Source of the DNA: Paracoccaceae bacterium
Lineage (GTDB): Bacteria; Pseudomonadota; Alphaproteobacteria; Rhodobacterales; Rhodobacteraceae
Assembly: GCA_024639125.1 (NCBI GenBank)
Contig: JAHEJA010000032.1
Coordinates: forward strand, 1 to 40,870
DNA length: 40,870 nt
Direction of reading: 5' to 3'
A program made the position numbers and the translations under genes. The notes beneath the pieces were generated by a model. It was not told the DNA's origin. It did not search any database and saw nothing but the letters and a program-made list of their open reading frames with translations. This document shows, one piece after another, positions 25,250 through 33,939 of this stretch; position 1 is the first letter of the stretch; each line of letters opens with the position of its first letter.

Positions 25250-27793
25250 TCAGTAAAGCCCGCCCGAACTCAAAGTTCCAAAGCTGGCTTTTGGTCCGAC
25301 GACAGCTTGCTTGCCTGCGGATGTTGTTACTTGTTTTGCGGTGTCACTACCGGGAGTGATAAGTTCAAAGTTACTGCCCATTGCAAATCCGCCATCAAAC
25401 GTGACACCAAAGACAGGCTCTTCTCCCTCGCGGAAATATTCGGCAACGACATTATCGCCCGTTGCATCATCCGACAGACGATCCCCTGTGAAGCGGTCGA
25501 TTTTGATAAACACACCACCAGGAGGAACAGAAAACTCTCCGCCGCCAAATTTCTTGATCGCTTCTTGCATGAATTCTTGGAACACAGGGCCACACGTGCC
25601 GCCACCAGATGCCCCTTTGCCCAATGATTTTGGCAAATCATACCCGATATAACACCCAGCCACGATGTTACTTGTAAAGCCAACAAACCAAACATCTTTG
25701 GAATCGTTTGTTGTCCCCGTTTTACCTGCCGTCGGAACAGGAAGTTTGACATAGTTAGCCGCAGTCCCGCGATCCACAACACCCTGCATCATGCTTGTCA
25801 GCTGATACGCGGTGATGGCGTCCATAACGCGTTCACGATCAGAAACAATGCGCGGACCATTGCCTTGGGGTATTGTTTGCGAATTACAATCCAAACATTG
25901 ACGTTGATCGTGGCGATATACCGTTTTTCCGTAGCGATCTTGGATACGGTCAACAAGCGTTGGATCAACACGTTCACCGCCATTGGCAAACATCGCATAG
26001 GCCGCAACCATTTTATATAATGTGGTTTCCTCTGACCCCAAAGAGTTCGCAAGAAAGCGGCCTAAATTGTCATAAACGCCGAATTTTTCGGAATAATCGG
26101 CAATAACATCCATTCCAACCTCTTGGGCCAGACGAATAGTCATCAAGTTACGCGACCGTTCAATACCGGTTCTTAACGGTGTAGGACCATAGAATTGGTT
26201 AGACGCGTTTTTAGGCCGCCAAAGACCCTGAGGCGTATTAATTTCAATCGGAGCATCGATCACAATGGTTGCCGGTGAATATCCGCTATCCAAAGCAGCG
26301 GCATAAACAAACGGCTTAAAACTTGACCCCGGTTGACGATTGGCTTGCGTGGCGCGGTTGTAAACCGAGCTTTCATATGAAAACCCGCCCTGCATCGCCA
26401 AAACCCGCCCTGTGTTCACGTCCATTGCCATAAAGGCGCCCTGAACACGGGTCGATTGGCGCAACGTCCAGCGGATAAAGCTACCGTCGCTGTCAGAGGT
26501 CATCTTGCGCACATGCACGACATCGCCAACATCCAGCAAATCAGACGCACGTTTTGCAGCCTTGCCTAGTTTACCATCCTTAAGCAATTTGCGCGCCCAT
26601 TCGACATCTTTGGCAGGAAGTGTCTGAGGCGACGGCTCGCCTTCGATTCCAAGACGTGCATCATTTCCATCAAAGCCAAGCACGACCGCCGGATACCAAC
26701 GCCCGTTTAAATCAATATCACGGGCAATCGTGACCTTTGCCAAAGCCGCACGCCATTGTTCATCAGTGGTCATATCCTTGGCATCTATGGTTTCACCAGT
26801 GCCCCGCCACACGCCTTGGGCGCGGTCATAATTTTCTAACGCGCGACGCAGGGCCACAGCAGCGACATGCTGCATTTCGGGATCAATGGTTGCACGTACA
26901 GTCATGCCACCAGAAAAGAATTCGTCCTCGCCAAAGTTACGGCTAAGCTGACGGCGAATTTCATCTGTAAAATAGTCACGCGGCGGCAAAGCAGAGCGGA
27001 AACTATCAAAATCACCGTTTTGAACGGACAAAAGCGGCTTTTGAATTTCGGCTTCGGCCACAGCGCGTGACAAATATCCGTTCTGATACATTTCACGCAG
27101 AACGTAATTACGCCGCTCCATCAACCGCTCTTTTCGGCGCACAGGGTGGAAATCCGATGGTGCTTTGGGCAAGGATGCAAGCATCGCGGCCTCATGGGGG
27201 GCCAGTTCGCGCAAAGTTTTATTGAAATACGTTTGCGCCGCAGCCGTGACCCCATAAGAGTTCTGCCCCAAGAAAATTTCGTTCAGATATAGCTCAAGGA
27301 TACGCTCTTTGCTGAGTGTGTCTTCGATACGGGTCGCCAGAATAATTTCTTTGATTTTACGCTCTGCCTGGCGCGAACCATCCAACAGGAAATTCTTCAT
27401 TACCTGCTGGGTGATCGTGGAGGCCCCCCGCACGCGGGACCCGCCAGAGCGCACAGCATCCACAGCAGCAGACACAATACCACGAATGTCATATCCGGGA
27501 TGTGTGTAAAAATTCTTATCTTCGGCAGAAATAAAGGCCTGCTTGATTAGGTCAGGGATTTCATCAGAGGGCGTGAACAATCGGCGTTCGCGGGCGAATT
27601 CATCCATAATATTGCCTTCGGATGAATAAATACGGCTAATTGTCGGCGGCTGATACTGGGCCAAAGAGTCATGGCTGGGCAAATCGCGCCCGTACATCCA
27701 AAACACCGCACCAATGGTCAAAGCAAATGCGATGATTCCCATGGTTAATGCCGTAAAAACAGCCCCAAAGACAGAAAGTACAAACCTGATCAC
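25250..27793 (-). CDS. mrcA: Penicillin-binding protein 1A, bifunctional
   Basis: The 847-residue class A PBP polymerises and cross-links peptidoglycan in the periplasm. It has an N-terminal membrane anchor, a GT51 domain with FISAEDKNFY and STITQQVMKNFLL, a central OB-like region, and a transpeptidase with SSFKPF (around 490), SRN and KTGTT (around 690). I prefer the GTG at 27793 (GTG ATC AGG TTT), which matches the usual RF-rich family start and has GGGGCG upstream. A TTG at 27805 is in frame but would leave a leader of only about 8 bases after the promoter. Confidence 0.95.
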   Translation of the reverse strand: MIRFVLSVFGAVFTALTMGIIAFALTIGAVFWMYGRDLPSHDSLAQYQPPTISRIYSSEGNIMDEFARERRLFTPSDEIPDLIKQAFISAEDKNFYTHPGYDIRGIVSAAVDAVRSGGSRVRGASTITQQVMKNFLLDGSRQAERKIKEIILATRIEDTLSKERILELYLNEIFLGQNSYGVTAAAQTYFNKTLRELAPHEAAMLASLPKAPSDFHPVRRKERLMERRNYVLREMYQNGYLSRAVAEAEIQKPLLSVQNGDFDSFRSALPPRDYFTDEIRRQLSRNFGEDEFFSGGMTVRATIDPEMQHVAAVALRRALENYDRAQGVWRGTGETIDAKDMTTDEQWRAALAKVTIARDIDLNGRWYPAVVLGFDGNDARLGIEGEPSPQTLPAKDVEWARKLLKDGKLGKAAKRASDLLDVGDVVHVRKMTSDSDGSFIRWTLRQSTRVQGAFMAMDVNTGRVLAMQGGFSYESSVYNRATQANRQPGSSFKPFVYAAALDSGYSPATIVIDAPIEINTPQGLWRPKNASNQFYGPTPLRTGIERSRNLMTIRLAQEVGMDVIADYSEKFGVYDNLGRFLANSLGSEETTLYKMVAAYAMFANGGERVDPTLVDRIQDRYGKTVYRHDQRQCLDCNSQTIPQGNGPRIVSDRERVMDAITAYQLTSMMQGVVDRGTAANYVKLPVPTAGKTGTTNDSKDVWFVGFTSNIVAGCYIGYDLPKSLGKGASGGGTCGPVFQEFMQEAIKKFGGGEFSVPPGGVFIKIDRFTGDRLSDDATGDNVVAEYFREGEEPVFGVTFDGGFAMGSNFELITPGSDTAKQVTTSAGKQAVVGPKASFGTLSSGGLY

Positions 27794-27820
27794 ACAGCGC
27801 CCCAATCATAGTTGAGCTTT

Positions 27821-27849
27821 GTTATACTCTGACTATGCCCCAAGGTCAA
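27821..27849 (-). promoter_or_regulatory. mrcA: Sigma70-type promoter of mrcA
   Basis: On the minus strand TTGACC (27844-27849) and TATAAC (27821-27826) each match consensus at five of six positions and are separated by exactly 17 bases. Initiation near 27814 gives a leader of about 20 bases before the GTG at 27793. Confidence 0.75.
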
Positions 27850-27908
27850 AATGCGAAATCAACCGATTTGGCAAATACTCGCTGCCTTGTTTGCGTATTT
27901 CACCTTGG

Positions 27909-29120
27909 TTATTGGCGCACTTGCGGCGCAAGGATGTCTTCGGCTTGGACCCAGGTTACAATTCCTTGAGCAAGACCAGCTGCAAATTTTTGGCGCCACT
28001 CGGAATTTTGTAAATTTTTCAGATCGTTCCCAGTGGACATAAATCCCGCTTCGATCAAAACCGATGGAATATCCGCAGCCTTGAGCACAGAAAACCCTGC
28101 GCGGCGATGGGGACGTGAATTCACGCCGACGGATTGCGATTTAAATCCTTTGATCAACTCGGTCGCAAGCCGTTTTATTTTTGGTGCGTTTTCGGTACGC
28201 GCAATATCGATCAGAATATTTGCAATTTCATCATCTGCATCGCTAAGATCAACACCAGACAGCAATTCGTCGCGATCATGACGCGCGGCCAGCAAAGCCG
28301 AAGCTTGATCGGTTGCATTATCCGACAATGAATAGACCGTGACACCCCGTGCGACACCTTCGGTGACCGCATCCGCATGCAGCGAAATAAAAACATCCGC
28401 CCCCAAATCATAGGCCATCGAAACACGTTCTTCGAGCGACACAAAATGATCTGCATCCCGCGTCAAGGCCACGCTCATGCCATCAAAGCGCAAGATCGCT
28501 TCGCGCACATCTCTGACCAGCAGCAGCATAAGATCAGCTTCTTTTAATGTGCCAGACATTGCTCCGGGGTCCAACCCACCGTGACCTGCATCCAAAACCA
28601 CCAAGATGTCTTGGTCATTTTGATCAGGGCTGTAGGTGATTGAAGGTAAGGGTAAATTTTGACGCTCGGTTTTATCAGGCGCCCCAGACGAGGCTACAAA
28701 GTCTTGTTCAGTGACCAAAGCCAGCCTAAACGAAAGCGTTGCGCCACCGCCATTATCGGCAACGCTCAGGCCAATATCATCCGCTAACATTGGGTTCGCA
28801 AGATCCAACACAATGCGTGACCATCCAGTGCCCAACGACCCGTAGCGCATTGCAAGAATATGATCGCTTTTTATGAATTGCTCGGGCAGCAGCCCAGTAA
28901 AATCCAGCTCTTTAAAATCTAACACCAACCGATTGGGATCCGTCAGATGAAAAACGCGATATGGCACGCCTTGGCTTAGCTGTAATGTGACCTGTGCAGT
29001 GTCAAACAAACCGTCACGTGCCATAGATTTATCAGGATCGATCCGCGCCAGCCCCCCAAGGGTCTGTGCTGCTACAGGATGCGCCATTAAAACCATGAAA
29101 AGGATCGCCCAGCGCAGCAT
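27909..29120 (-). CDS. N-acetylmuramoyl-L-alanine amidase, AmiC-like
   Basis: The 403-residue exported enzyme removes stem peptides from peptidoglycan at division. It has a signal peptide (cleavage likely after PVAA, near 18), an AMIN-type beta domain (about 30-140), and an Amidase_3 domain. The zinc ligands are His180 (DAGHGG), Glu194 (LKEADL) and His248 (SLHAD), and the catalytic Glu357 is in VLIEAGFMS. The start lies two bases after the stop of the aminotransferase gene, so the two are probably co-transcribed. It lies upstream of mrcA, a peptidoglycan synthase, but mrcA has its own promoter. Confidence 0.93.
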   Translation of the reverse strand: MLRWAILFMVLMAHPVAAQTLGGLARIDPDKSMARDGLFDTAQVTLQLSQGVPYRVFHLTDPNRLVLDFKELDFTGLLPEQFIKSDHILAMRYGSLGTGWSRIVLDLANPMLADDIGLSVADNGGGATLSFRLALVTEQDFVASSGAPDKTERQNLPLPSITYSPDQNDQDILVVLDAGHGGLDPGAMSGTLKEADLMLLLVRDVREAILRFDGMSVALTRDADHFVSLEERVSMAYDLGADVFISLHADAVTEGVARGVTVYSLSDNATDQASALLAARHDRDELLSGVDLSDADDEIANILIDIARTENAPKIKRLATELIKGFKSQSVGVNSRPHRRAGFSVLKAADIPSVLIEAGFMSTGNDLKNLQNSEWRQKFAAGLAQGIVTWVQAEDILAPQVRQ

Positions 29121-29122
29121 GG

Positions 29123-30274
29123 TTAAATATACCCTTTTGACGCCATGAATTTTTGCAACCGATCTAGTCCTTCTTGGATGTCCGCAGTGCTGCGCGCATA
29201 GGAAAAGCGCACTGTGCTTGCGCCGCGGATTGGGTCAAAATCTAGACCAGGTGTCACGGCAACGCCAGCAACTTCTAGGATTTCCTTGCAAAAGCCCAAG
29301 CTGTCAGTGGTAAATTCGGATACATCGGCATAGACATAAAATGCCCCATCCGGGGGCGCAATTTTGCGAAACCCAGCCTTGGGAAGGCCGTCTAGCATCA
29401 ACCGCCGGTTTTCGGTGTAAACCGCCAAATTCGCCGTTAGCTCATCTGAGCAATCCATCGCAGCAAGTGCGGCCACTTGGGACACATGTGGCGCGCAGAT
29501 GAACATATTTTGGGCCAGTCGTTCCACATGGCGGATATGATCTTCGGGAACGACCATCCACCCCACACGCCATCCTGTCATGGAAAAATATTTGGAAAAG
29601 GAATTGATAACATAACAGTCGTCCGTCAGCTCAAGCGCACTGACGGCTTTCGCCTCGTATTCGATACCATGATAGATTTCATCACTGATAAACGCCGCAC
29701 CCTTGGAATGGGTTGCATCAATCAAGCGGCCCAGCGCAGATTTATCCAACATTGTACCTGTTGGATTTGCAGGGGATGCTACCAAAAGACCCGCTATATC
29801 TATGGTATCAAAATCCGCACTGACCGGTTGCAATCGATTGTCTGGCGACGTTTGAATATCGATCGGATCCAGATCGAGCGCCTTGAGGATTTGACGATAG
29901 CTTGGATACCCTGGCGCACCAATGCCAACTTTATCACCTGCATCAAACAAAGCCGTAAAAGAAAGAATGAACGCGCCCGAAGATCCCGGTGTAATTACAA
30001 CCCGATCCGGATTTAGATCGACATTATACCATTCTCCATACAGCTGTGCGATACGTTTGCGCAAAGCAGGAAGGCCCAGCGCCACAGTATACCCCATCGC
30101 ATCAGAGTTCATTGTTTGGCTTAGGGCATCACGCGCGGCTTTGGGCGCAGGTGAACTTGGCTGTCCGACTTCCATGTGAATAATATGGCGGCCTGTCTCT
30201 TCGGCTTGGCGTGCGGCCTCCATGACATCCATCACAATAAAGGGATCTACGGCACCACGGGTTGAGTTTTTCAT
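29123..30274 (-). CDS. Class I/II PLP-dependent aminotransferase
   Basis: This 383-residue fold-type I aminotransferase has the PLP lysine in NSFSKYFSMTGWRVG (Lys228), the ASPANPTGTM block and the VISDEIYHGIEY block with the PLP-pairing Asp. The amino acid substrate cannot be assigned; relatives are annotated as aspartate- or aromatic-type enzymes. I chose the ATG at 30274 because homologues begin near STRGAVDPFIVMDVMEAAR; an in-frame ATG at 30289 would add five residues. It is divergent from the M48 protease and lies directly upstream of the AmiC-like gene. Confidence 0.9.
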   Translation of the reverse strand: MKNSTRGAVDPFIVMDVMEAARQAEETGRHIIHMEVGQPSSPAPKAARDALSQTMNSDAMGYTVALGLPALRKRIAQLYGEWYNVDLNPDRVVITPGSSGAFILSFTALFDAGDKVGIGAPGYPSYRQILKALDLDPIDIQTSPDNRLQPVSADFDTIDIAGLLVASPANPTGTMLDKSALGRLIDATHSKGAAFISDEIYHGIEYEAKAVSALELTDDCYVINSFSKYFSMTGWRVGWMVVPEDHIRHVERLAQNMFICAPHVSQVAALAAMDCSDELTANLAVYTENRRLMLDGLPKAGFRKIAPPDGAFYVYADVSEFTTDSLGFCKEILEVAGVAVTPGLDFDPIRGASTVRFSYARSTADIQEGLDRLQKFMASKGYI

Positions 30275-30332
30275 ACGAGCGTTCCACATTACTGTTTCAT
30301 CACACTTCTTGCGAAGGATAGGGATAAGGTCA

Positions 30333-31643
30333 ATGCGGTATTTGAAACATTTCTGTGTACTTATGATGGCAGTCATCACTTTGCCCTATACCGCACAGGC
30401 CCAAGGGCTCTTGCGGGATGCGGACATAGAATATGCCTTGGACCAAGTCGCCAAGCCCGTGCTTCAAGCGGCGGGGCTTTCTCCGTCTCGGGTGCGTATT
30501 CTTGTTGTCGATGATATGAAGATGAATGCCTTTGTGATCGATTCAAAACAAATCTTTGTCACAGCCGGACTGGTTTTAAAAACCGAAACCCCTGAAATGT
30601 TACAATCCGTCATAGCGCACGAAGCGGCACATATCGCAAATGGGCATATATCGCGACGACTACAAAACATGCGTGCCACCCAAACCGCCGCTGGGTTTGG
30701 ATTGGTCTTTGCCGCCGCTGCCGGGCTTGCGTCTGGAAATGCCGATGTCACAACGGGGCTGGCTCTTGGGTTAAATGCTTCGGCAAAGCGTGTGTTTCTG
30801 GCTCATTCACGCTCGGAGGAAGCGTCGGCAGATCAAGCAGCGTATAAATATATGAAACGGGCGCAGCTTAACCCACTTGGGATGCAACAGACATTGTCAT
30901 TGTTCGAAGGTCAGCTGAACCTGACAACACAACGCCAAGACCCCTATATCCAGAGCCATCCTTTATCGCGGGATCGCCTGCGTGCTGTGGAAACGTTAAT
31001 TGCCTCGGATAGCATGGCCTATGGACAAAACCCATCGCTCTATTGGCATGCGCGCGCCCTTGGCAAACTCTCGGCGTTTATTCGAGGTCCCGATTGGACA
31101 CTGCAACGGGCAGACAAAAGCGTGACCAAAGATATCGCCCATATGCGCAAAGCCGTGGCATTATCGCGTCAGGGGAAATTGGACCAGGCTTTGGCAGAAA
31201 TGGACAAGGCTCAGGCGCTTCGCCCCAAGGATCCGTTTCTAATGGACTTGCGGGCGGAATTGCTGATGCGGGCGCGCCAATTCAAAGCCAGTGCGCAAAC
31301 CTATGCCAAGGCCGCCGCGCTTGCGCCGAATGCGCCGCTTATATTAGCGGGACAAGGACGCGCTCTTTTGGCCAGCGGGGATGTTCGCGCCGCACAAACA
31401 GTTTTGGAAACGGCACGATCCCGTGATTTTCGCAACATACGCCTGCACCAAGATTTAGCCGTGGCTTATGGAAAGCTTGGAAACAACGGAATGGCCTCTG
31501 TGGTTACGGCGGAACGCTATGCCTTGCAAGGCAAGCTAAATGACGCCAAGTTGCACGCAAATCGCGCAGAAGCCCTGTTGCCACGAGGCACCCCTGCATG
31601 GCAAAGAGCGCAAGACGTGCTTTCCGTAGCATCAAATCGATAA
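30333..31643 (+). CDS. M48 family metalloprotease with TPR repeats, periplasmic (BepA-like)
   Basis: The 436-residue protein has a signal peptide (about 1-24, TAQAQ). Its M48 zinc site is HEAAH (His96, Glu97, His100), with the third ligand in SRSEEASADQAA (Glu162/163). Helical TPR-like repeats follow from about 270. This is the layout of BepA/YfgC, which clears misassembled outer-membrane proteins. The ATG at 30333 has an upstream AAGG; the longer open frame starts inside the divergent aminotransferase gene and lacks the signal peptide start. It heads a three-gene plus-strand operon. Confidence 0.92.
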   Translation: MRYLKHFCVLMMAVITLPYTAQAQGLLRDADIEYALDQVAKPVLQAAGLSPSRVRILVVDDMKMNAFVIDSKQIFVTAGLVLKTETPEMLQSVIAHEAAHIANGHISRRLQNMRATQTAAGFGLVFAAAAGLASGNADVTTGLALGLNASAKRVFLAHSRSEEASADQAAYKYMKRAQLNPLGMQQTLSLFEGQLNLTTQRQDPYIQSHPLSRDRLRAVETLIASDSMAYGQNPSLYWHARALGKLSAFIRGPDWTLQRADKSVTKDIAHMRKAVALSRQGKLDQALAEMDKAQALRPKDPFLMDLRAELLMRARQFKASAQTYAKAAALAPNAPLILAGQGRALLASGDVRAAQTVLETARSRDFRNIRLHQDLAVAYGKLGNNGMASVVTAERYALQGKLNDAKLHANRAEALLPRGTPAWQRAQDVLSVASNR

Positions 31644-31668
31644 ATATAGAAAAAGGACATAAACCGAG

Positions 31669-32418
31669 ATGAAGAAATTTTTGATGATTGGGCTTTCTGC
31701 CTTGGCCCTAAGCTCTGCACAATCTGCATCTGCCCTTGATCTATCTGCGATGAGCGCCGAAGAAAAAGCCGCCTTTGGGGATGCTGTGCGGGGCTATCTG
31801 CTGGAAAACCCCGAAGTGATCTTTGAAGCCGTGGATGTTTTGAAAGCACAACAAGTTCAAGAAGAAGCCAGCCAAGATGCAAACTTGGTCAATGTGAACG
31901 CCAAAGATATTTTTGACGATGGCTATTCCTATGTTGGCGGCAACCTAGAGGGTGATATCACATTGGTGGAATTCATGGATTACCGCTGTGGCTATTGTCG
32001 CAAGGCCCATACAGATGTGATGCAGCTGATCGAATCCGATGGAAACATTCGCTACATTGTAAAAGAACTCCCCATTCTTGGGGATGCATCTGTGCAATCG
32101 TCCAAATTTGCAATCGCGGTCAAGCAGCTTTATGGCGATGAAGCCTATAAATCCATGTACGAGGCTTTGATCAACTTTACGGGCGAACCGACATCTGATG
32201 CTTTGTCACAACTGTCCGTCACCTTTGGTTTAGATGCAGCGAACATCCTTGATCGTATGGAAAGCGACGACGTTTTGGCCGAGATCGCAAATACGCGGGC
32301 TTTGGCACAACGTTTAAATATCAACGGCACCCCAACTTTTGTTTTGCAAGACGAATTGGTGCGTGGTTATGTTCCCTTTGAAGGGCTTCAACAAATCGTA
32401 GCCACAAAACGCGACTAA
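31669..32418 (+). CDS. Periplasmic DsbA-family thiol:disulphide oxidoreductase
   Basis: The 249-residue exported protein has a signal peptide MKKFLMIGLSALALSSAQSA and an N-terminal helical extension. The thioredoxin active site CGYC (Cys107-Cys110) lies in EFMDYRCGYCRKAH, and the cis-Pro loop is NGTPTFVL. It belongs to the DsbA/Com1-like group common in Rhodobacterales. The exact role (oxidase or isomerase) cannot be told. It follows the M48 protease by 25 bases and AAGGA precedes its ATG, so the pair likely works together in envelope protein folding and quality control. Confidence 0.93.
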   Translation: MKKFLMIGLSALALSSAQSASALDLSAMSAEEKAAFGDAVRGYLLENPEVIFEAVDVLKAQQVQEEASQDANLVNVNAKDIFDDGYSYVGGNLEGDITLVEFMDYRCGYCRKAHTDVMQLIESDGNIRYIVKELPILGDASVQSSKFAIAVKQLYGDEAYKSMYEALINFTGEPTSDALSQLSVTFGLDAANILDRMESDDVLAEIANTRALAQRLNINGTPTFVLQDELVRGYVPFEGLQQIVATKRD

Positions 32419-32434
32419 AGGGAAAAGACAGCCA

Positions 32435-33076
32435 ATGACCCATGCTAACAAAACCAAGTTTTCGCTTTTTGCGCTCGTTTTAGCCATTGGCTATTCGATC
32501 TATCAGTTTATGAACACGGATTATGCCTCTTTTGGGTGGCATTTCCGCTATCTGACAATTTGGGGTCTTACCTTGGCAATGGTCTGTCATGGCACGCTTT
32601 GGCTTGATCGGCGCACACAGAGCAAAGAACGCTTTCTTCCGCTTATTGCGGCGACTGCTGTGTTGAACATCATGGTCATGTATCTTTACTGGAAACTATT
32701 CTTTACCGATCCCACATTGGTGAATGGTGAAAATAGCCCCGTATGGTTCCAAGAATACTATCTGCATCTGGTTGGTCCGGTGCTGATCGTTTTTGATGCG
32801 TTGTTCTTATCAAAAGCTGCGCGGCATATTCGCGGGCTCATGTATTCTGTTGTGATCTGTTTGGCCTATGTTGCATGGTCCGAGATATTGGTGGGACCCT
32901 TGAATGCCAAACCCGTTGGATCTGTGACCTCTGGGCTTCCTTATCCGTTCTTGAACAATATGGATATGATGGGGCGTGCGACGTTCTATGGATCAACAAT
33001 CGCCTTGGCGATTGCGGTCTTTGTGGTCTTGTGGATCATTTGCTTTATCGCACGCAAACTTAGCAAAGCGTCCTAA
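32435..33076 (+). CDS. Six-TM integral membrane protein of unknown function
   Basis: The 213-residue protein has about six hydrophobic segments, with aromatic-rich loops such as FGWHFRYLTIWGLTLA and WFQEYYLHLVGPVLI. The layout resembles the Pr6Pr/FAR-17a-like group, but this is a loose resemblance and no catalytic motif is clear. It starts 16 bases after the DsbA-like gene with an AAGGGAA site upstream, so it is the third gene of that operon. Its end overlaps the convergent hydrolase gene by 17 bases. Confidence 0.75.
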   Translation: MTHANKTKFSLFALVLAIGYSIYQFMNTDYASFGWHFRYLTIWGLTLAMVCHGTLWLDRRTQSKERFLPLIAATAVLNIMVMYLYWKLFFTDPTLVNGENSPVWFQEYYLHLVGPVLIVFDALFLSKAARHIRGLMYSVVICLAYVAWSEILVGPLNAKPVGSVTSGLPYPFLNNMDMMGRATFYGSTIALAIAVFVVLWIICFIARKLSKAS

Positions 33077-33932
33077 AGAAAGCGCGCAAAGCATCACCCG
33101 TTTCCTTTGGATGCTGATCCACAAAGAAATGACCACCCGGAATACCTTGGGCAGTATAGGTTTGCAGCCGATCTGCCCAAGTCGCACCAACGTCATAGGC
33201 TTTACCCATGGCGCCATCTGCTCCGAATAGAACCAAAGCAGGACAGGTCACTTGGCGTCCCAAGTCAGCTTGATCCAAGGCCAAGTCAAAATCAATCGCA
33301 GCGCGGTAGTCATCACACATAGCACGTATACAGTTAGGGTCATTCCAAGCTGCGCGATACGCCGCCATTTGATCGGGCGCAAAATCACCAAGCTGTGACG
33401 CCCCCCACCCAAGCAAACAACTTTGGTAATAATAATCTGGATCAGACGCAATCAAGGTTTCCGGAAACGGATGTGGCTGCGCCAAAAAGAACCAATGGTA
33501 ATAGGCCCGCGCGACGTTCTTGTTTAGATCATCGAGCAATAATTGGGTTGGAATAATATCCATAACGGTCAAAGACAAAATAGCATCCGGCGCATCCAAA
33601 GCCATACGATGCGCCGTGCGGCCCCCGCGATCATGGCCGACCAAATGGAATTGATCAAACCCCAATGCGCGCATCAACCCTATTTGATCTTTGCCCATGT
33701 TGCGAAACGAATAATTTTCAACACCTTTGGGTTTGTCAGAGGCTCCGTAACCGCGCAAATCCGCACAGACAACTGTGTAATCTTGGGACAAGTCTTGGGC
33801 GACCTCTGCCCACATCGCGTGGGTCTGAGGAAATCCGTGCAATAAAAGAACAGGTGCGCCCTGCCCCTTTATGCGGCAAAAAATATCCACGCCGTCCACA
33901 TTTATCAGACGATCCTCAAACCCTTGGAACAT
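33060..33932 (-). CDS. Alpha/beta hydrolase, fluoroacetate-dehalogenase-like
   Basis: The 290-residue alpha/beta hydrolase has an Asp nucleophile: HDRGGRTAHR gives Asp101, Arg102 and Arg105. Asp125, His146-Trp147 (YYHWFFLAQP), Trp176, a Tyr near 209, and His268 also match, by position and context, the residues of the Rhodopseudomonas palustris fluoroacetate dehalogenase as I remember it (Asp110, Arg111, Arg114, Asp134, His155, Trp156, Trp185, Tyr219, His280). It lacks a signal peptide, so it is cytoplasmic. I chose the ATG at 33932, which starts 7 bases after the M20 gene with AAGGAAA upstream. The longer frame overlaps M20. Haloacid dehalogenase activity is an inference. Confidence 0.85.
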   Translation of the reverse strand: MFQGFEDRLINVDGVDIFCRIKGQGAPVLLLHGFPQTHAMWAEVAQDLSQDYTVVCADLRGYGASDKPKGVENYSFRNMGKDQIGLMRALGFDQFHLVGHDRGGRTAHRMALDAPDAILSLTVMDIIPTQLLLDDLNKNVARAYYHWFFLAQPHPFPETLIASDPDYYYQSCLLGWGASQLGDFAPDQMAAYRAAWNDPNCIRAMCDDYRAAIDFDLALDQADLGRQVTCPALVLFGADGAMGKAYDVGATWADRLQTYTAQGIPGGHFFVDQHPKETGDALRAFFRTLC

Positions 33933-33939
33933 GATGAAC

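Noticed and set aside
29477-30016. Plus-strand open frame of 179 codons inside the aminotransferase.
   Set aside because: Antisense to a conserved gene; product lacks domain sense.
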